In this document: in pieces, positions 25,497-34,519 of the stretch
Position numbering within the stretch: the stretch's first letter is position 1
Layout: every line of letters starts with the position of its first letter
NCBI RefSeq assembly: GCF_006715025.1
Contig: NZ_VFMK01000002.1
Span: forward strand, 11,918 to 75,917
From: Serratia fonticola
GTDB taxonomy: Bacteria; Pseudomonadota; Gammaproteobacteria; Enterobacterales; Enterobacteriaceae
DNA length: 64,000 bases
Direction of reading: 5' to 3'
Made by a program: the position numbers and the translations under genes
Notes under the pieces: generated by a model
Databases searched by the model: none
Seen by the model: only the letters and a program-made list of their open reading frames with translations
Told to the model about the DNA's origin: nothing

Positions 25497-26514
25497 CAAA
25501 AGTCCAGACAACCTATCGAACGATCCTAGCTGGGAAAACATCAATGTCGATGCGCTTGAGCGTGCCGCGTCAGATGACACCTATTGGCAATGGATTGACG
25601 AACCCCAGACTCAGTCCCTACCAAAACCGACCAAACGCCGAAGAGGTGAGCATTCTACTGCGTGTAAATGCCCTCATCCTCAATATATACGCCCAGAACA
25701 ATACAAACCGTTGTCCGGCGAGTTTGGCCATGGCTATCGCCGGCTGGTTAAACGTGACAAGAAAAGTGGTCGCGTATCGTTGCGCATGCGTCTTTCACGC
25801 CACCCCTACTTTGTTCAGATGCGGCGGGTCGCCGGACGCTCTCGCGATTTTCGTCCGGAACGGCGAAATTTGCTTGATGCGATCCCCGCTCTTCTTATCT
25901 GCGTCGCGGATAGAGCAACGAACATCGTTACGATGAATGTCAGTCGACTGGCCGGTGAACTCAGTCCAAAAGATGAAGATGGGAATGTCATTCCTGAAAC
26001 TGCAGTGACTGTCCGTCGGGTATGCACCCTGATACAGGAACTTATACGTTTTGGCTTACTGGAATTGCCAGAGGGTGTCCAGTGGGACAGTTTCAACCGA
26101 TACTGGTATCCGAAGCATGTGGTTTTGTCAGAGCAGTTCTGGAAACTTGTCGGCGTAAATGTCGATAAGCTATACGCGCAGCAGCAAGAACGACTGGCAG
26201 CTGAAGCTGACGGACTTCTTGCTCCTGGTGAAGACATTAGCGTTAGCGCTGCACGTAAACGTTGGTATGCACGAATGAGACATGCGACTCTTATTCGCCG
26301 ACGAGAAAATGCTCTGAAACAGAAGCGAGCGAAAAAATTGGGTACACTGGAGTTTGACGATCGGCTCTATGCGATGGCTGATCATTTAACTAAAACGCTT
26401 CCCGCTGACCAGCTTTATCAAATGACGCCAGATGAGTTTGAGCGACTGGCTCACATGCGATTGTATCAACTTAACCTCGGGCTAGAACATGCCCCTCCGG
26501 ACAACGCTCACTGA
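25477..26514 (+). CDS. repA: RepA replication initiator (IncFII/IncI/IncL-M RepA family)
   Basis: 345-residue initiator of the IncFII_repA family. Recognisable blocks are RRVCTLIQELIRFGLLELPEG, the WYPKHVVLSEQFWKLVGV segment, and the basic C-terminus WYARMRHATLIRRRENALKQ. No ATG start exists; GTG 25477 or GTG 25489 must be used, the latter overlapping the leader-peptide stop codon. The poor ribosome site fits control by leader translation and the pseudoknot. It acts at the origin just downstream. The sequence suggests an IncI/IncL-M-like group, but the exact Inc type cannot be fixed. Confidence 0.92.
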   Translation: MSAGVTSKSPDNLSNDPSWENINVDALERAASDDTYWQWIDEPQTQSLPKPTKRRRGEHSTACKCPHPQYIRPEQYKPLSGEFGHGYRRLVKRDKKSGRVSLRMRLSRHPYFVQMRRVAGRSRDFRPERRNLLDAIPALLICVADRATNIVTMNVSRLAGELSPKDEDGNVIPETAVTVRRVCTLIQELIRFGLLELPEGVQWDSFNRYWYPKHVVLSEQFWKLVGVNVDKLYAQQQERLAAEADGLLAPGEDISVSAARKRWYARMRHATLIRRRENALKQKRAKKLGTLEFDDRLYAMADHLTKTLPADQLYQMTPDEFERLAHMRLYQLNLGLEHAPPDNAH

Positions 26515-26543
26515 TGTTGTGAGCAACGTATAAATATCCCCTT

Positions 26544-26558
26544 ACCGCCGTTGGCGGT
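26544..26558 (+). terminator. Hairpin after repA (CIS-like terminator)
   Basis: ACCGCC-GTT-GGCGGT followed by TTTCGTG, 30 bases past the repA stop codon. In related plasmids a terminator-containing CIS element lies here and loads RepA in cis onto the origin. Confidence 0.65.
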
Positions 26559-26659
26559 TTTCGTGTTTGCTTAATGTACAAAATTGTCTATTAAACCCCC
26601 ATGACGACATGTTAGTTGGCAGAGGAAATCCTCTTCCAGAAGCCAATCTGTAAACTTTC

Positions 26660-26990
26660 TTTTCTTATTCACAATTATCCGCAATTGAGAAGTGGGTCTT
26701 ACCAGGAAACGACACTAGTCTTACCTGCAATATATTCAGAACTCATAGTTGTTTTTCTTTTAATTAGTAAACTAATTAAAAAAAACTTACTCCGTCATAC
26801 GATCCTTGTGAATTAAAAACATAAGCGACCGCCCTTGCAGCGAGCAAAGCTCGCGCCGGTTCGGAAAATCGCTTCAATATTGGAAAACAGCCCCCTAAAC
26901 GCTGTCAGCAAGCTGCCAGCGCCAAGTCCCCGATACATCGCGGCTACGCCGCGCTAACGGGGTTGAAAGGGCTTAAATCAGAATTATCAT
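26660..26990. other. Probable replication origin of replicon 1
   Basis: Two tandem DnaA-box-like 9-mers, TTATTCACA (26665-26673) and TTATCCGCA (26675-26683), are 10 bp apart. An AT-rich tract follows (26745-26820), then hairpins GCGAGC-AAA-GCTCGC (26840-26854) and CGCGGC-TAC-GCCGCG near 26940. This order, repA then CIS then DnaA boxes then AT-rich DNA, is that of IncFII/IncI/IncL-M origins. The rest of the 900-bp gene-free stretch to 27413 holds a palindrome ATGCGC-TAT-GCGCAT near 27120 and no convincing gene. Confidence 0.6.
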
Positions 26991-27413
26991 CGCTGTAAAC
27001 CCGCATGGCTATGCAGAGCGGAGGGTTATTAGGATCTATTATGATCCTTTACCGGCTTACGCCGGGCTCCGGCGGCTTCCCAACAGTGATATATGTTCGT
27101 TCAGAGAGCCGCCTTATATGCGCTATGCGCATTAGATAGGCCTCGCACCAACTAGCGAATGGAAAATTACCTGCTGACGAATCAATACCGTAGCTGTTAC
27201 GAATTAGGTTATCTATCTAGACATATCCTACTGAAATACCATATAACACGAGATTTCTCCCTGTTCTCGATATCCAAACTCATCCCTAACTCACTAAATG
27301 AACAACGCCATGTTGTTGCTGTTCTATTTATACATTAATATTTTCCATTAAATACATTTCTTACATTTCTATTAAGTGGGTAAATATTCACTAAATCTAT
27401 AGGAAGTGTCGAC

Positions 27414-29564
27414 ATGGATGCTAGCGGCTTACGATTTACGTTACGTGTGGGAAATCTGCCACACGAAACCTTTGTAGTATATGACTTTACGCTGCACGAA
27501 CAATTTTCCGCATTCTTCACGCTTGAACTTGAAGTCGCCAGTGCCAGCCCCAGTATAGCGTTTGTTGATTTACTCGATGAGGTCTCAACGCTGACTATTT
27601 GGCGCGATACCGAAGTACAGCGTATCGTTAATGGCATTGTCACGGCTGTTGAGCAAGGCGATACCGGTCTTCATCAGACTCGTTACCGGCTGAGTGTACG
27701 CCCCGCACTCTGGCGCGCTGGTTTAGTCAGGAATTCACGTATCTTTCAGCAAAGGAATGTTCAGGAGATTTTGGAAACCATACTGAAAGAGCACCATATC
27801 AGTCACTATGCCTTTGCGTTGCGTGAACACCACGCAAAGCGTGAATTTTGCGTTCAGTACCAGGAAAGTGATGCAGAGTTCATATCTCGCCTGGCCGCAG
27901 AGGAAGGGATTTTCTATTTCTTTGAACATAAAGATCAGCAACACACCTTAGTCTTTGCTGATGACTGCGCCGCACTGAATACCGGGCCAACACTCCCTTA
28001 TCATCCGGCCAAAAGGGCAGATGCCGACACGTTGTGTATCAGTACCTTTCGTCGCAAAGAAAGTCTGCGACCGTCAGAAGTCTTGCTGAAAGATTACACC
28101 TTCAAAAATCCAGGGTGGCAGGCTGAATCCCGTGAGTCTGCCAATGACCTTGAACACCAGGCTTTCGATTATCGCCATTATGATTATCCTGGTCGCTTCA
28201 AAAGCACCGGCCCCAAAGGGGAACAATTTGCCCGCTGGCGCGTCCAGGCGTTACGTAACGATGCGCATCAGGGAGAAGGCACGGCTAATAGCCCGGCGCT
28301 TCAACCCGGCGTGTGGTTTACATTGGAAAATCATCCGCTGGAAACCCTTAACGCTCGTTGGCAAATCACCGGCGCTACACATACCGGCAGACAACCGCAG
28401 GCGTTGGAAGAGGACACTGGGGAACAAGGCACTACCTTGGCATGCCAGTTTACCTTTATTCCCTACAATCAGACCTGGCGTCCCCTTTCACTGCCAAAAC
28501 CGCGCATCGATGGTGCACAGGTGGCGATCGTCACAGGAGCTGGGGCCGAGGAAATCTATTGTGATGAGTACGGTCGTGTAAAGGTGCGCTTTCCCTGGGA
28601 TCTCTCTGGCAGAACCGATGATACCAGCTCGTGTTGGATACGGGTTTCGCATCCCTGGGCGGGGGCTGGCTGGGGCATGTTAGCCATTCCGCGTGTTGGC
28701 CATGAAGTCATTGTGGAGTTTCTCAATGGTGATCCCGATCAGCCGGTCATTATTGGGCGCACCTATCACGCCAACAATCTGCCACCAGGTGATTTACCGG
28801 CAACCAAAACCCAGATGACCCTCCGCTCAAAAACTCATAAAGGCGACGGCTTCAATGAACTGCGGTTTGAGGATCTCAGGGGCGGTGAAGAAATTTATAT
28901 TCATGCACAACAAGACATGAATACTGACGTACTGCGGGATCAGACGACCATTATCAACCGGGATATGAAACTGACGGTCGATAATAACCGAACTTCGGTG
29001 ATCAAGGTCGATGATGATGAGGCTATCGGGGGATATCAGACGCTCACGGTGGCGAAAGATCAAACCGTCACCATTGATGGCCAGCAGACCACAGTCATCA
29101 AGAAAAGTCGCTTTCTTGAGGTGACCGACAATGACTCCCTGAAGGTCGGTAAACATATCTCGATCCACTCTGCCAGTGGCCAGATTGAGATCGGCAATGC
29201 CGGAGGTCGCATTGTCATTGACCCCATGGGGCATATCCGCATAGAAGGAGTGAGTATTACGCTGGCCGAACACGCAGCCGGTGTCATGCCCACAACCCCG
29301 CTGTTTAACTACTCTGCCCGTTATACGTTGCTGCATGAAGACACCGGCGCACCACTGATCAATATGCCTTACACCATCAAGGGGGCCAACGGTCAGGTGG
29401 TTTCAGGCAAGACCGATGCGTTGGGCAGAACCCTGATGGTGCGTACTGAAAAAGAAGACAGCTTGGAACTTGGTCTACCGGAAACAAAAAAACCGGCCAA
29501 AGAAACCTATTACCAGGCCTGCGATAATGCCCAGGTAGAACGTGTCATGGAATTCAAGGAGTAA
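27414..29564 (+). CDS. vgrG: VgrG/TssI type VI secretion spike protein
   Basis: 716-residue T6SS tip protein. It has the gp27-like N-terminal half with RNSRIFQQRNVQEILETIL and FCVQYQESDAEFISRLAAEE, the gp5 OB-fold region around YCDEYGRVKVRFPWDLSG and WAGAGWGMLAIPRVGHEV, and a beta-prism tail. From about residue 630 a transthyretin-like extension (YTLLHEDTGAPLINMPYTI) is a typical effector-docking adaptor. AGGAAG lies upstream of ATG 27414. No T6SS sheath, baseplate or membrane-complex gene is in the window, so this is an orphan cargo spike that must use a chromosomal T6SS. Confidence 0.95.
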   Translation: MDASGLRFTLRVGNLPHETFVVYDFTLHEQFSAFFTLELEVASASPSIAFVDLLDEVSTLTIWRDTEVQRIVNGIVTAVEQGDTGLHQTRYRLSVRPALWRAGLVRNSRIFQQRNVQEILETILKEHHISHYAFALREHHAKREFCVQYQESDAEFISRLAAEEGIFYFFEHKDQQHTLVFADDCAALNTGPTLPYHPAKRADADTLCISTFRRKESLRPSEVLLKDYTFKNPGWQAESRESANDLEHQAFDYRHYDYPGRFKSTGPKGEQFARWRVQALRNDAHQGEGTANSPALQPGVWFTLENHPLETLNARWQITGATHTGRQPQALEEDTGEQGTTLACQFTFIPYNQTWRPLSLPKPRIDGAQVAIVTGAGAEEIYCDEYGRVKVRFPWDLSGRTDDTSSCWIRVSHPWAGAGWGMLAIPRVGHEVIVEFLNGDPDQPVIIGRTYHANNLPPGDLPATKTQMTLRSKTHKGDGFNELRFEDLRGGEEIYIHAQQDMNTDVLRDQTTIINRDMKLTVDNNRTSVIKVDDDEAIGGYQTLTVAKDQTVTIDGQQTTVIKKSRFLEVTDNDSLKVGKHISIHSASGQIEIGNAGGRIVIDPMGHIRIEGVSITLAEHAAGVMPTTPLFNYSARYTLLHEDTGAPLINMPYTIKGANGQVVSGKTDALGRTLMVRTEKEDSLELGLPETKKPAKETYYQACDNAQVERVMEFKE

Positions 29565-29568
29565 AATC

Positions 29569-30906
29569 ATGAGTAATCCTGGTAATCTCTGTCCGGCAGT
29601 CACCTCCATTACCTGCACAATGGAGCGCGGAAAATTCCCTGGCGATGAAGACCCTTGTTACCTGGCACAGAAAGCTGAAGTGGCCATGCGTCTGCCCCGA
29701 CGAATTGTCACAAAAACCGGTTTGGTGCGTTTTTTAAACCAGTTGGTGATGAGCGGGTTGATCCAGACGGAGGAAGATAAAGCCGAATTTCGCTGGCCCT
29801 ATAAAGCCGAAGTCGTCTTTGCGATGGCAAAGCCCGTGCCTCTCCCGATGCTGGCTACAAGTGAAACTTCAAAAAAGAAATACGGCGAGGATTTACCGCA
29901 ATCTCGCAACCCATTTGCCCGGCCTTCACGGGAAGATTGGATAAAACATAAGGTGAAGCGAATACGCCGTCCGGACATCATTCTGGTTGAAAAAACCAGT
30001 AAGCGCTGGCCCGGCCGCGAAGCCACCTATTTTGATGGCAAATTTCATGACGATAACCTGAAGATGTTGATCGAAGTGAAATTTCCTGGTGATACCTTAT
30101 CAAAGGGACAAGACAACGATTATACATTAATAGCTACAGAATCCCGTTTTGGTGTTCTGCGCGTTGAGGATAATCGTACCGAGAAACAAAAAGAGTATGA
30201 CAAAGCCTACAACACGACGACTCAACCCAGTGCGGAAAGGTATGCCTTCTCGCCATTGCAAGAGGGAGAGCAGCCGCGTCCTGTTCCTGTGCTCCCACCA
30301 GAAGGAGCACCAGGAAGCATTCCACAACCATTACATAAAAATCTGCCGTTATTGAGCACCTCACCCTGGGATTTCATGCCTTCAGTTGAGGACTGGGTAA
30401 GATTTGGCAACGAGGTTTCCAGTCTTGCTGAAGAGGGGTGGGAATATGTTAGCACGAGCACTCGGCAGATGTTTCACCAGTTTGGTGCCTGGGTCTCCGA
30501 GAAAGGGGATTGGTTCTGCCAGCAAGTGCTCGACCCCCTCACCCAGCAAACCCACTATGTGTTCTCCTGGATGAGCAAACAAACCGGTGAAATCATCACC
30601 TGGAGCGTTGCGCAGTGCCAGGACTTATTGCGTACCGTGCTGTTAGGGTCGGAGATAACCCTGGAGTATTTAAAACAGATTGAATGGGTGCAGGTGCTGT
30701 CCGATATTGGTAATGGTACGGTGCAATTGGTTATCCAGACGGCAGTGACAGCGGCTGTAATTATCGTTACGCTCGCTGTGGCAGCTGCACTGGTTGTTTT
30801 GGTTGCCATCGTCGCGGCGGCCATAGCAGCAGGCGGATCCGCCGCTGCCGCGTTGTTTGCTGCACTGGCGACGGTGGGCGGCGGTACCCTGGCCGTAGCG
30901 CAATAA
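29569..30906 (+). CDS. T6SS DNase effector, VRR-NUC domain (TseV-like)
   Basis: 445-residue candidate toxin. Residues about 120-190 carry the PD-(D/E)xK nuclease signature of VRR-NUC proteins: RRPDII (Asp 136), DGKFHDDN, then LIEVKFPGD (Glu 169, Lys 171) and a Gln/Asp helix SKGQDNDY. An N-terminal region of about 110 residues with paired cysteines may be the VgrG-binding part. The last roughly 60 residues are strongly hydrophobic (from about 385), suggesting membrane passage or packing in the spike. AAGGAG precedes ATG 29569, four bases after vgrG. It would cut DNA of rival cells; the neighbour supplies immunity. Confidence 0.85.
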   Translation: MSNPGNLCPAVTSITCTMERGKFPGDEDPCYLAQKAEVAMRLPRRIVTKTGLVRFLNQLVMSGLIQTEEDKAEFRWPYKAEVVFAMAKPVPLPMLATSETSKKKYGEDLPQSRNPFARPSREDWIKHKVKRIRRPDIILVEKTSKRWPGREATYFDGKFHDDNLKMLIEVKFPGDTLSKGQDNDYTLIATESRFGVLRVEDNRTEKQKEYDKAYNTTTQPSAERYAFSPLQEGEQPRPVPVLPPEGAPGSIPQPLHKNLPLLSTSPWDFMPSVEDWVRFGNEVSSLAEEGWEYVSTSTRQMFHQFGAWVSEKGDWFCQQVLDPLTQQTHYVFSWMSKQTGEIITWSVAQCQDLLRTVLLGSEITLEYLKQIEWVQVLSDIGNGTVQLVIQTAVTAAVIIVTLAVAAALVVLVAIVAAAIAAGGSAAAALFAALATVGGGTLAVAQ

Positions 30907-30922
30907 TTTATGAGGAGCAGCT

Positions 30923-32077
30923 ATGCAACACACTGAATATCAGGCTTCACTGGAACAGCGTGTGCCTGAATTTACCTTTACTGACAACAACGATGTCGTC
31001 ATTAGTCGGTTGGGGCTGTCGATTACTTTATTTTTTAAACAGGGTCACACCCTGGAAAAACGGGAAAAGATACTGGCCTGCTTTAGTCGCTTTCGTGACG
31101 AGTTCTCAACGCATTTACGCTTTCATTCCCATGAATTTAAAGGGATGAAGAAGTATACGCCTGAAAACATCGCTAAAGTGGAAGACTGCATTCGGAATAA
31201 GGATATTTATGACTACGGCGGTTGGGAGATAAGCGATGCGAAAAATATGTCTGAAGCACCGAACTGCCTCATGGGATATCTCGATTCTGGTGATGATGAT
31301 GATGACGAAAACTCTTATCTCAGTTTAGTCTTGCCCTGGTTTTACCTTAAGGAAACACAGGGGATGACGCGTTTTAATGACTGGCTAACTTATTTATGCC
31401 AACAACTGGAACCCGACAGCGGAGACTGTGGATATTGTCTAATCTTACCGAGAGATTATCACGATTATTTTTCTATTGAGTATGAGTTAGCCAAGCGCTA
31501 CCCCCCACTGCAGGTGAATTCAGCTGTACATACCGCTTCAAAACACTATACAAACAGTATTCGTGGCATTAACTGGCTCACTATTTTAGATAAGCGTTAT
31601 ATCAAACGCTTGGGAGGCGAAGACTGGGTTCGTCATATACTGTCTCGTGACCCGGAGATCGGTATTGAACATTATCCCGGTGGGTTAATCATCCGCGCCG
31701 GGCAATACCCGGATTTAACTCCGCTGACAGAAGGATTATCCCCGCAGTATCTGGCCGTCAACCAATTGATCCGCCCGATACGTGTCCAGCCAGAGAAAGG
31801 CCATTCTCTGCACTTCTACGGCGTCAATCATTTTGATGAGCTCTCTACCCAAGCCTGGTATGCCCGTTACGACCAGGGGCCCTTAACCGTATCTCCCTTA
31901 GAATCTGGTACTCCCGCCCTGGTGACGGGCTACTGGACTACTCCTATATTTCCCTCCACGATGCGATTTATCGCTCAGGGCGAAATGGCCCCGCCAGGAA
32001 AAGAAGGGGAAGTCATTTGGTGGGATCTGGCGAGTGAAGCGGCAGATGACGGCAATGCCCAGGCTCCACGGTCATGA
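30923..32077 (+). CDS. DUF3396-type T6SS immunity protein (TsiV-like)
   Basis: 384-residue soluble protein matching the DUF3396 pattern of type VI immunity proteins: RLGLSITLFFKQGHTLEKRE at the N-terminus, the central NWLTILDKRYIKRLGGEDWV block, and the C-terminal YGVNHFDELSTQAWYARYD region. These proteins occur beside VRR-NUC effectors and bind and block them. A GAGGAG site is upstream, and its stop codon overlaps the PAAR gene start. Full length compared with the family. Confidence 0.85.
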   Translation: MQHTEYQASLEQRVPEFTFTDNNDVVISRLGLSITLFFKQGHTLEKREKILACFSRFRDEFSTHLRFHSHEFKGMKKYTPENIAKVEDCIRNKDIYDYGGWEISDAKNMSEAPNCLMGYLDSGDDDDDENSYLSLVLPWFYLKETQGMTRFNDWLTYLCQQLEPDSGDCGYCLILPRDYHDYFSIEYELAKRYPPLQVNSAVHTASKHYTNSIRGINWLTILDKRYIKRLGGEDWVRHILSRDPEIGIEHYPGGLIIRAGQYPDLTPLTEGLSPQYLAVNQLIRPIRVQPEKGHSLHFYGVNHFDELSTQAWYARYDQGPLTVSPLESGTPALVTGYWTTPIFPSTMRFIAQGEMAPPGKEGEVIWWDLASEAADDGNAQAPRS

Positions 32078-32343
32078 GAACGGTGATACAGGGAAAAAAA
32101 GTGATCCTGGTGGGAGACACCACGACCACTGGAGGGAAAGTGCTCAGTGGCTCCTCCTTGGCAAACCAAAGTCAGGCACTGGCCCGTAAAGGCGACCCGG
32201 TTTTTTGCCCGGCCTGTAAAGCGACCGGCGTGATCAGTGAGGGCAGCACCTTGGCCAATATTGCCGGTATTGAGATAGCTCTGGAAGGCCATAAAGTGAG
32301 TTGCGGTTGCCCGAATGGTTGCACGTTAGTGGCATCAGCATAG
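32074..32343 (+). CDS. PAAR-repeat T6SS spike-tip protein
   Basis: 89-residue PAAR protein that caps the VgrG spike. It shows the PAAR pattern: VILVGDTTTTGGKVLSGSS, then RKGDPVFCPACKATGVISEG and KVSCGCPNGC, with cysteines replacing some of the usual zinc-binding histidines. It overlaps the immunity gene by four bases. With vgrG, effector and immunity gene it makes a complete, self-contained delivery module. Confidence 0.9.
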   Translation: MRTVIQGKKVILVGDTTTTGGKVLSGSSLANQSQALARKGDPVFCPACKATGVISEGSTLANIAGIEIALEGHKVSCGCPNGCTLVASA

Positions 32344-32560
32344 TCGTGTAGAGTTTGTAGCCGTCCTCCAGGGGCGGCTTGTCACTAACCTTAACGGTGA
32401 GCCGGTGGATCTTATCAGCAATGAACACAGGGAGCGCGCCAAAGGTAAGATTGAGTCTCAGAATATCTGGGTTTACCTGGGCGCTGACTGCAGAAACTCT
32501 CGCTCAGAAAAGCCGTTTTTTGAGGTTTGTCGTACGAGAATAAAATGCTGAGACTGATAT

Positions 32561-33253
32561 CTAGCAGGTGTATCGCAACCCATCATCCACCCCTTCAATG
32601 CTCTGCAGGGCGTAACTGATATTCAGACCGGTCATATTTGTATTCAGTCCCTTCATCATGTTTGCTCTGGTGTATCTGACATTTTTCTTCAGGCTTCCCT
32701 GATAACCTTTTGAGGTGATAATTTGCAGGTGTTCAGGTGAACAGAGAGCCTCTCTTCCCGCATGCAAGTCACTTTCAACTGCACGCAGGTACAACGGGGA
32801 CGCAGCGACCACAAACCGATCTGCGGGTCTTTCCCGCATCAATGACGCTAGGGAAGTGTAGCAGCGGTCTGTTGGCGGTCGTGCGGTCAGGTGCTCCCAG
32901 ATTTCACGATGAGAGAAAGGCATGTCAGCAAAGGTGGCCTCATACGGCACCACGGGGTCTGTTGCATGCAGAAATCCCAGACCTGCGGAAATGATCCATA
33001 GCTCAACGCCGGTACGTGCAGCAGCTGCAAAGGCCCTGTTCCAGTGCTGGCCCGAATACAGTTCACCGGCGGTCATGGGGGGCGATTCGCTACGGGCCTG
33101 CGCCAGCCTTTCCAGCCAGACTCCGTAAGCCCTCCCAGCGTCGCGCTCATCCGGAAAGACCGTTTTCCCGGCAGCAACGGTTTTGCGGCGCGTGCAGGTC
33201 ACGATCAGATGGACGTTGCCTGAGGGAAATATTTTTCTCATGCTCCTGCTCAT
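32561..33253 (-). CDS. Unrecognised protein, weakly DUF6884/YaaA-like
   Basis: 230-residue soluble protein, last gene of an overlapping four-gene operon. The N-terminal strand HLIVTCTRRKT, the block LYSGQHWNRAFAAA and WIISAGLGFL followed by PYEATF recall DUF6884-type proteins, in which a CT/CxK-like turn and a LYxSxLF...W...SAKYGLL pattern recur. That resemblance is by eye and weak. The ATG overlaps the previous stop codon (ATGA). Proteins of this fold are often linked to nucleotide or base modification and appear in defence loci, so a role in defence or modification is possible. No function is assigned. Confidence 0.6.
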   Translation of the reverse strand: MSRSMRKIFPSGNVHLIVTCTRRKTVAAGKTVFPDERDAGRAYGVWLERLAQARSESPPMTAGELYSGQHWNRAFAAAARTGVELWIISAGLGFLHATDPVVPYEATFADMPFSHREIWEHLTARPPTDRCYTSLASLMRERPADRFVVAASPLYLRAVESDLHAGREALCSPEHLQIITSKGYQGSLKKNVRYTRANMMKGLNTNMTGLNISYALQSIEGVDDGLRYTC

Positions 33254-33555
33254 TCAGAATACTTCCGGGCACGAGCCAGACAAATCTCTTTCCAGTCTAA
33301 TTCCTGCTTAAGCCTTGATGCCCGGAATGCTATAAGCTCACGGATATGCAGTTCGCTTGCCACGTGGGGGTTATCCTTCCTGAATTCCTCCAGTACCGCC
33401 GGGCCTGCTGCTGCCAGCCGGTTATATTCATTGCCAAGGTTCCGGGCTTCTTCTTCCAACCGTTCAAGCTCTTTCGGGGAGTAAATTACCCTGAGCGCCG
33501 GCAGATGCTTTATTAAGGGCAATTTACGCAGAAGGCGTTTTATTTCAGGCGTCAT
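33250..33555 (-). CDS. Small helical protein of unknown function
   Basis: 101-residue, strongly charged protein predicted to be mainly helical, with a coiled-coil-like stretch (SPKELERLEEEARNLGNEY). No motif recognised. GAGGAAACAG precedes the start, which overlaps the end of the 324-residue gene by 11 bases; its own stop codon overlaps the next ATG. It is probably a partner subunit of its operon neighbours. Confidence 0.6.
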   Translation of the reverse strand: MTPEIKRLLRKLPLIKHLPALRVIYSPKELERLEEEARNLGNEYNRLAAAGPAVLEEFRKDNPHVASELHIRELIAFRASRLKQELDWKEICLARARKYSE

Positions 33556-34519
33556 TCTGTTTCCTCATCGGTATCTTTTTTTCAAGGAATCTGTCGACCT
33601 CTTCTTCGCTCCTCAGCGGCCAGCGGATGCGGTGCCACTGCAGCTCCTGCACTTGGTCGTCGGTGAACCCTGCGCGGGCCAGCAGGCCAGCCAGCGTGGC
33701 TTCTGTGTCTTCCTCATAGTCGGCAGCCGTGAGCGGGAACGCCTCCGGAACTTCGCGCAGAACGTGCAGCAGGCGCGCCGGTGCCGGCAGGGCGCGGAGC
33801 GTCTCACCAGGCATGATAACTGCCTGCCTGATCGCCTCATTCAGACCGGTGATCCCCTCCGCCTGCAGCGCGGCGTCCAGTTGGCGGTACCAGGCGTCGG
33901 TCCGGTCCGCCGACGCGGTACTGTTTACCGTACCCTCCTCGGGCGTGGCGCTCTCATTGATCTGCACCCGGACTGCAATCCCCGCCTCATGGCAGGCCTG
34001 CAGCCAGGTGGCGACCTGCAGGGGATCGCCCGCCAGGCGCGACACCTGCCCGGCCGAGCTCCACAGCTGCAGGCAGGTGGTACCGTCAAGACGGATCACG
34101 TAGTCACCCCGGCACGCCAGGTGCCAGCGATCGTCCAGCGCCACCGGCCGGTCGTCAGCCTCCTCTGCCTGACTGCATGGGACCAGGGGCAGAACCCGAA
34201 CCGCCGTCGCGCGCTGTTCCGCCAGGACGCGCGCCTGTTCGTCAGCCAGAAGCGGGGCGGCCAGCGCACGGCCGGCGTCCGTCAGCTCGACGGCCAGCTG
34301 CATGTTCGGGGCACGCAGGGTGCGCAGCCAGCCCGCAGCTTCCATCCGGCGGCAGGAGGCGCGCAGGTTATTGCCGTACACCGGGGCGTCCCCGCCCTGC
34401 GCCAGCACCCGCTCAATATCCCGCGTCGCCACCGGTCCCGGACGTTTCGCATCGAGAGCGGCCAGCACAATCAGTACCCGCCGCTGCAGCGGTGATGGTC
34501 GGCGCGCCTGAGTCATCAC
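33545..34519 (-). CDS. Winged-helix protein of unknown function, GC-rich
   Basis: 324-residue protein. Residues about 10-75 form a winged helix (RRVLIVLAALDAKRPGPVAT, then NNLRASCRRMEAAGWLRTL and a hairpin wing), so it probably binds DNA. The middle contains a Trp-rich beta segment (DRWHLACRGDYVIRL), and the C-terminus is helical. The gene is visibly more GC-rich than its surroundings. Start is GTG 34519 or ATG 34516, both overlapping the stop codon of the 85-residue gene. It could regulate the operon from the 17-bp palindrome upstream or act as a specificity subunit. Confidence 0.65.
   Translation of the reverse strand: MMTQARRPSPLQRRVLIVLAALDAKRPGPVATRDIERVLAQGGDAPVYGNNLRASCRRMEAAGWLRTLRAPNMQLAVELTDAGRALAAPLLADEQARVLAEQRATAVRVLPLVPCSQAEEADDRPVALDDRWHLACRGDYVIRLDGTTCLQLWSSAGQVSRLAGDPLQVATWLQACHEAGIAVRVQINESATPEEGTVNSTASADRTDAWYRQLDAALQAEGITGLNEAIRQAVIMPGETLRALPAPARLLHVLREVPEAFPLTAADYEEDTEATLAGLLARAGFTDDQVQELQWHRIRWPLRSEEEVDRFLEKKIPMRKQNDA

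Noticed and set aside
26616..26816. 66-codon ORF after repA
   Set aside because: It overlaps the DnaA boxes and the AT-rich origin and has no credible start site.
32344..32560. Possible IS or transposase remnant after the PAAR gene
   Set aside because: A short peptide-like stretch is visible on the minus strand, but no terminal repeats, target duplication or transposase motif could be supported.
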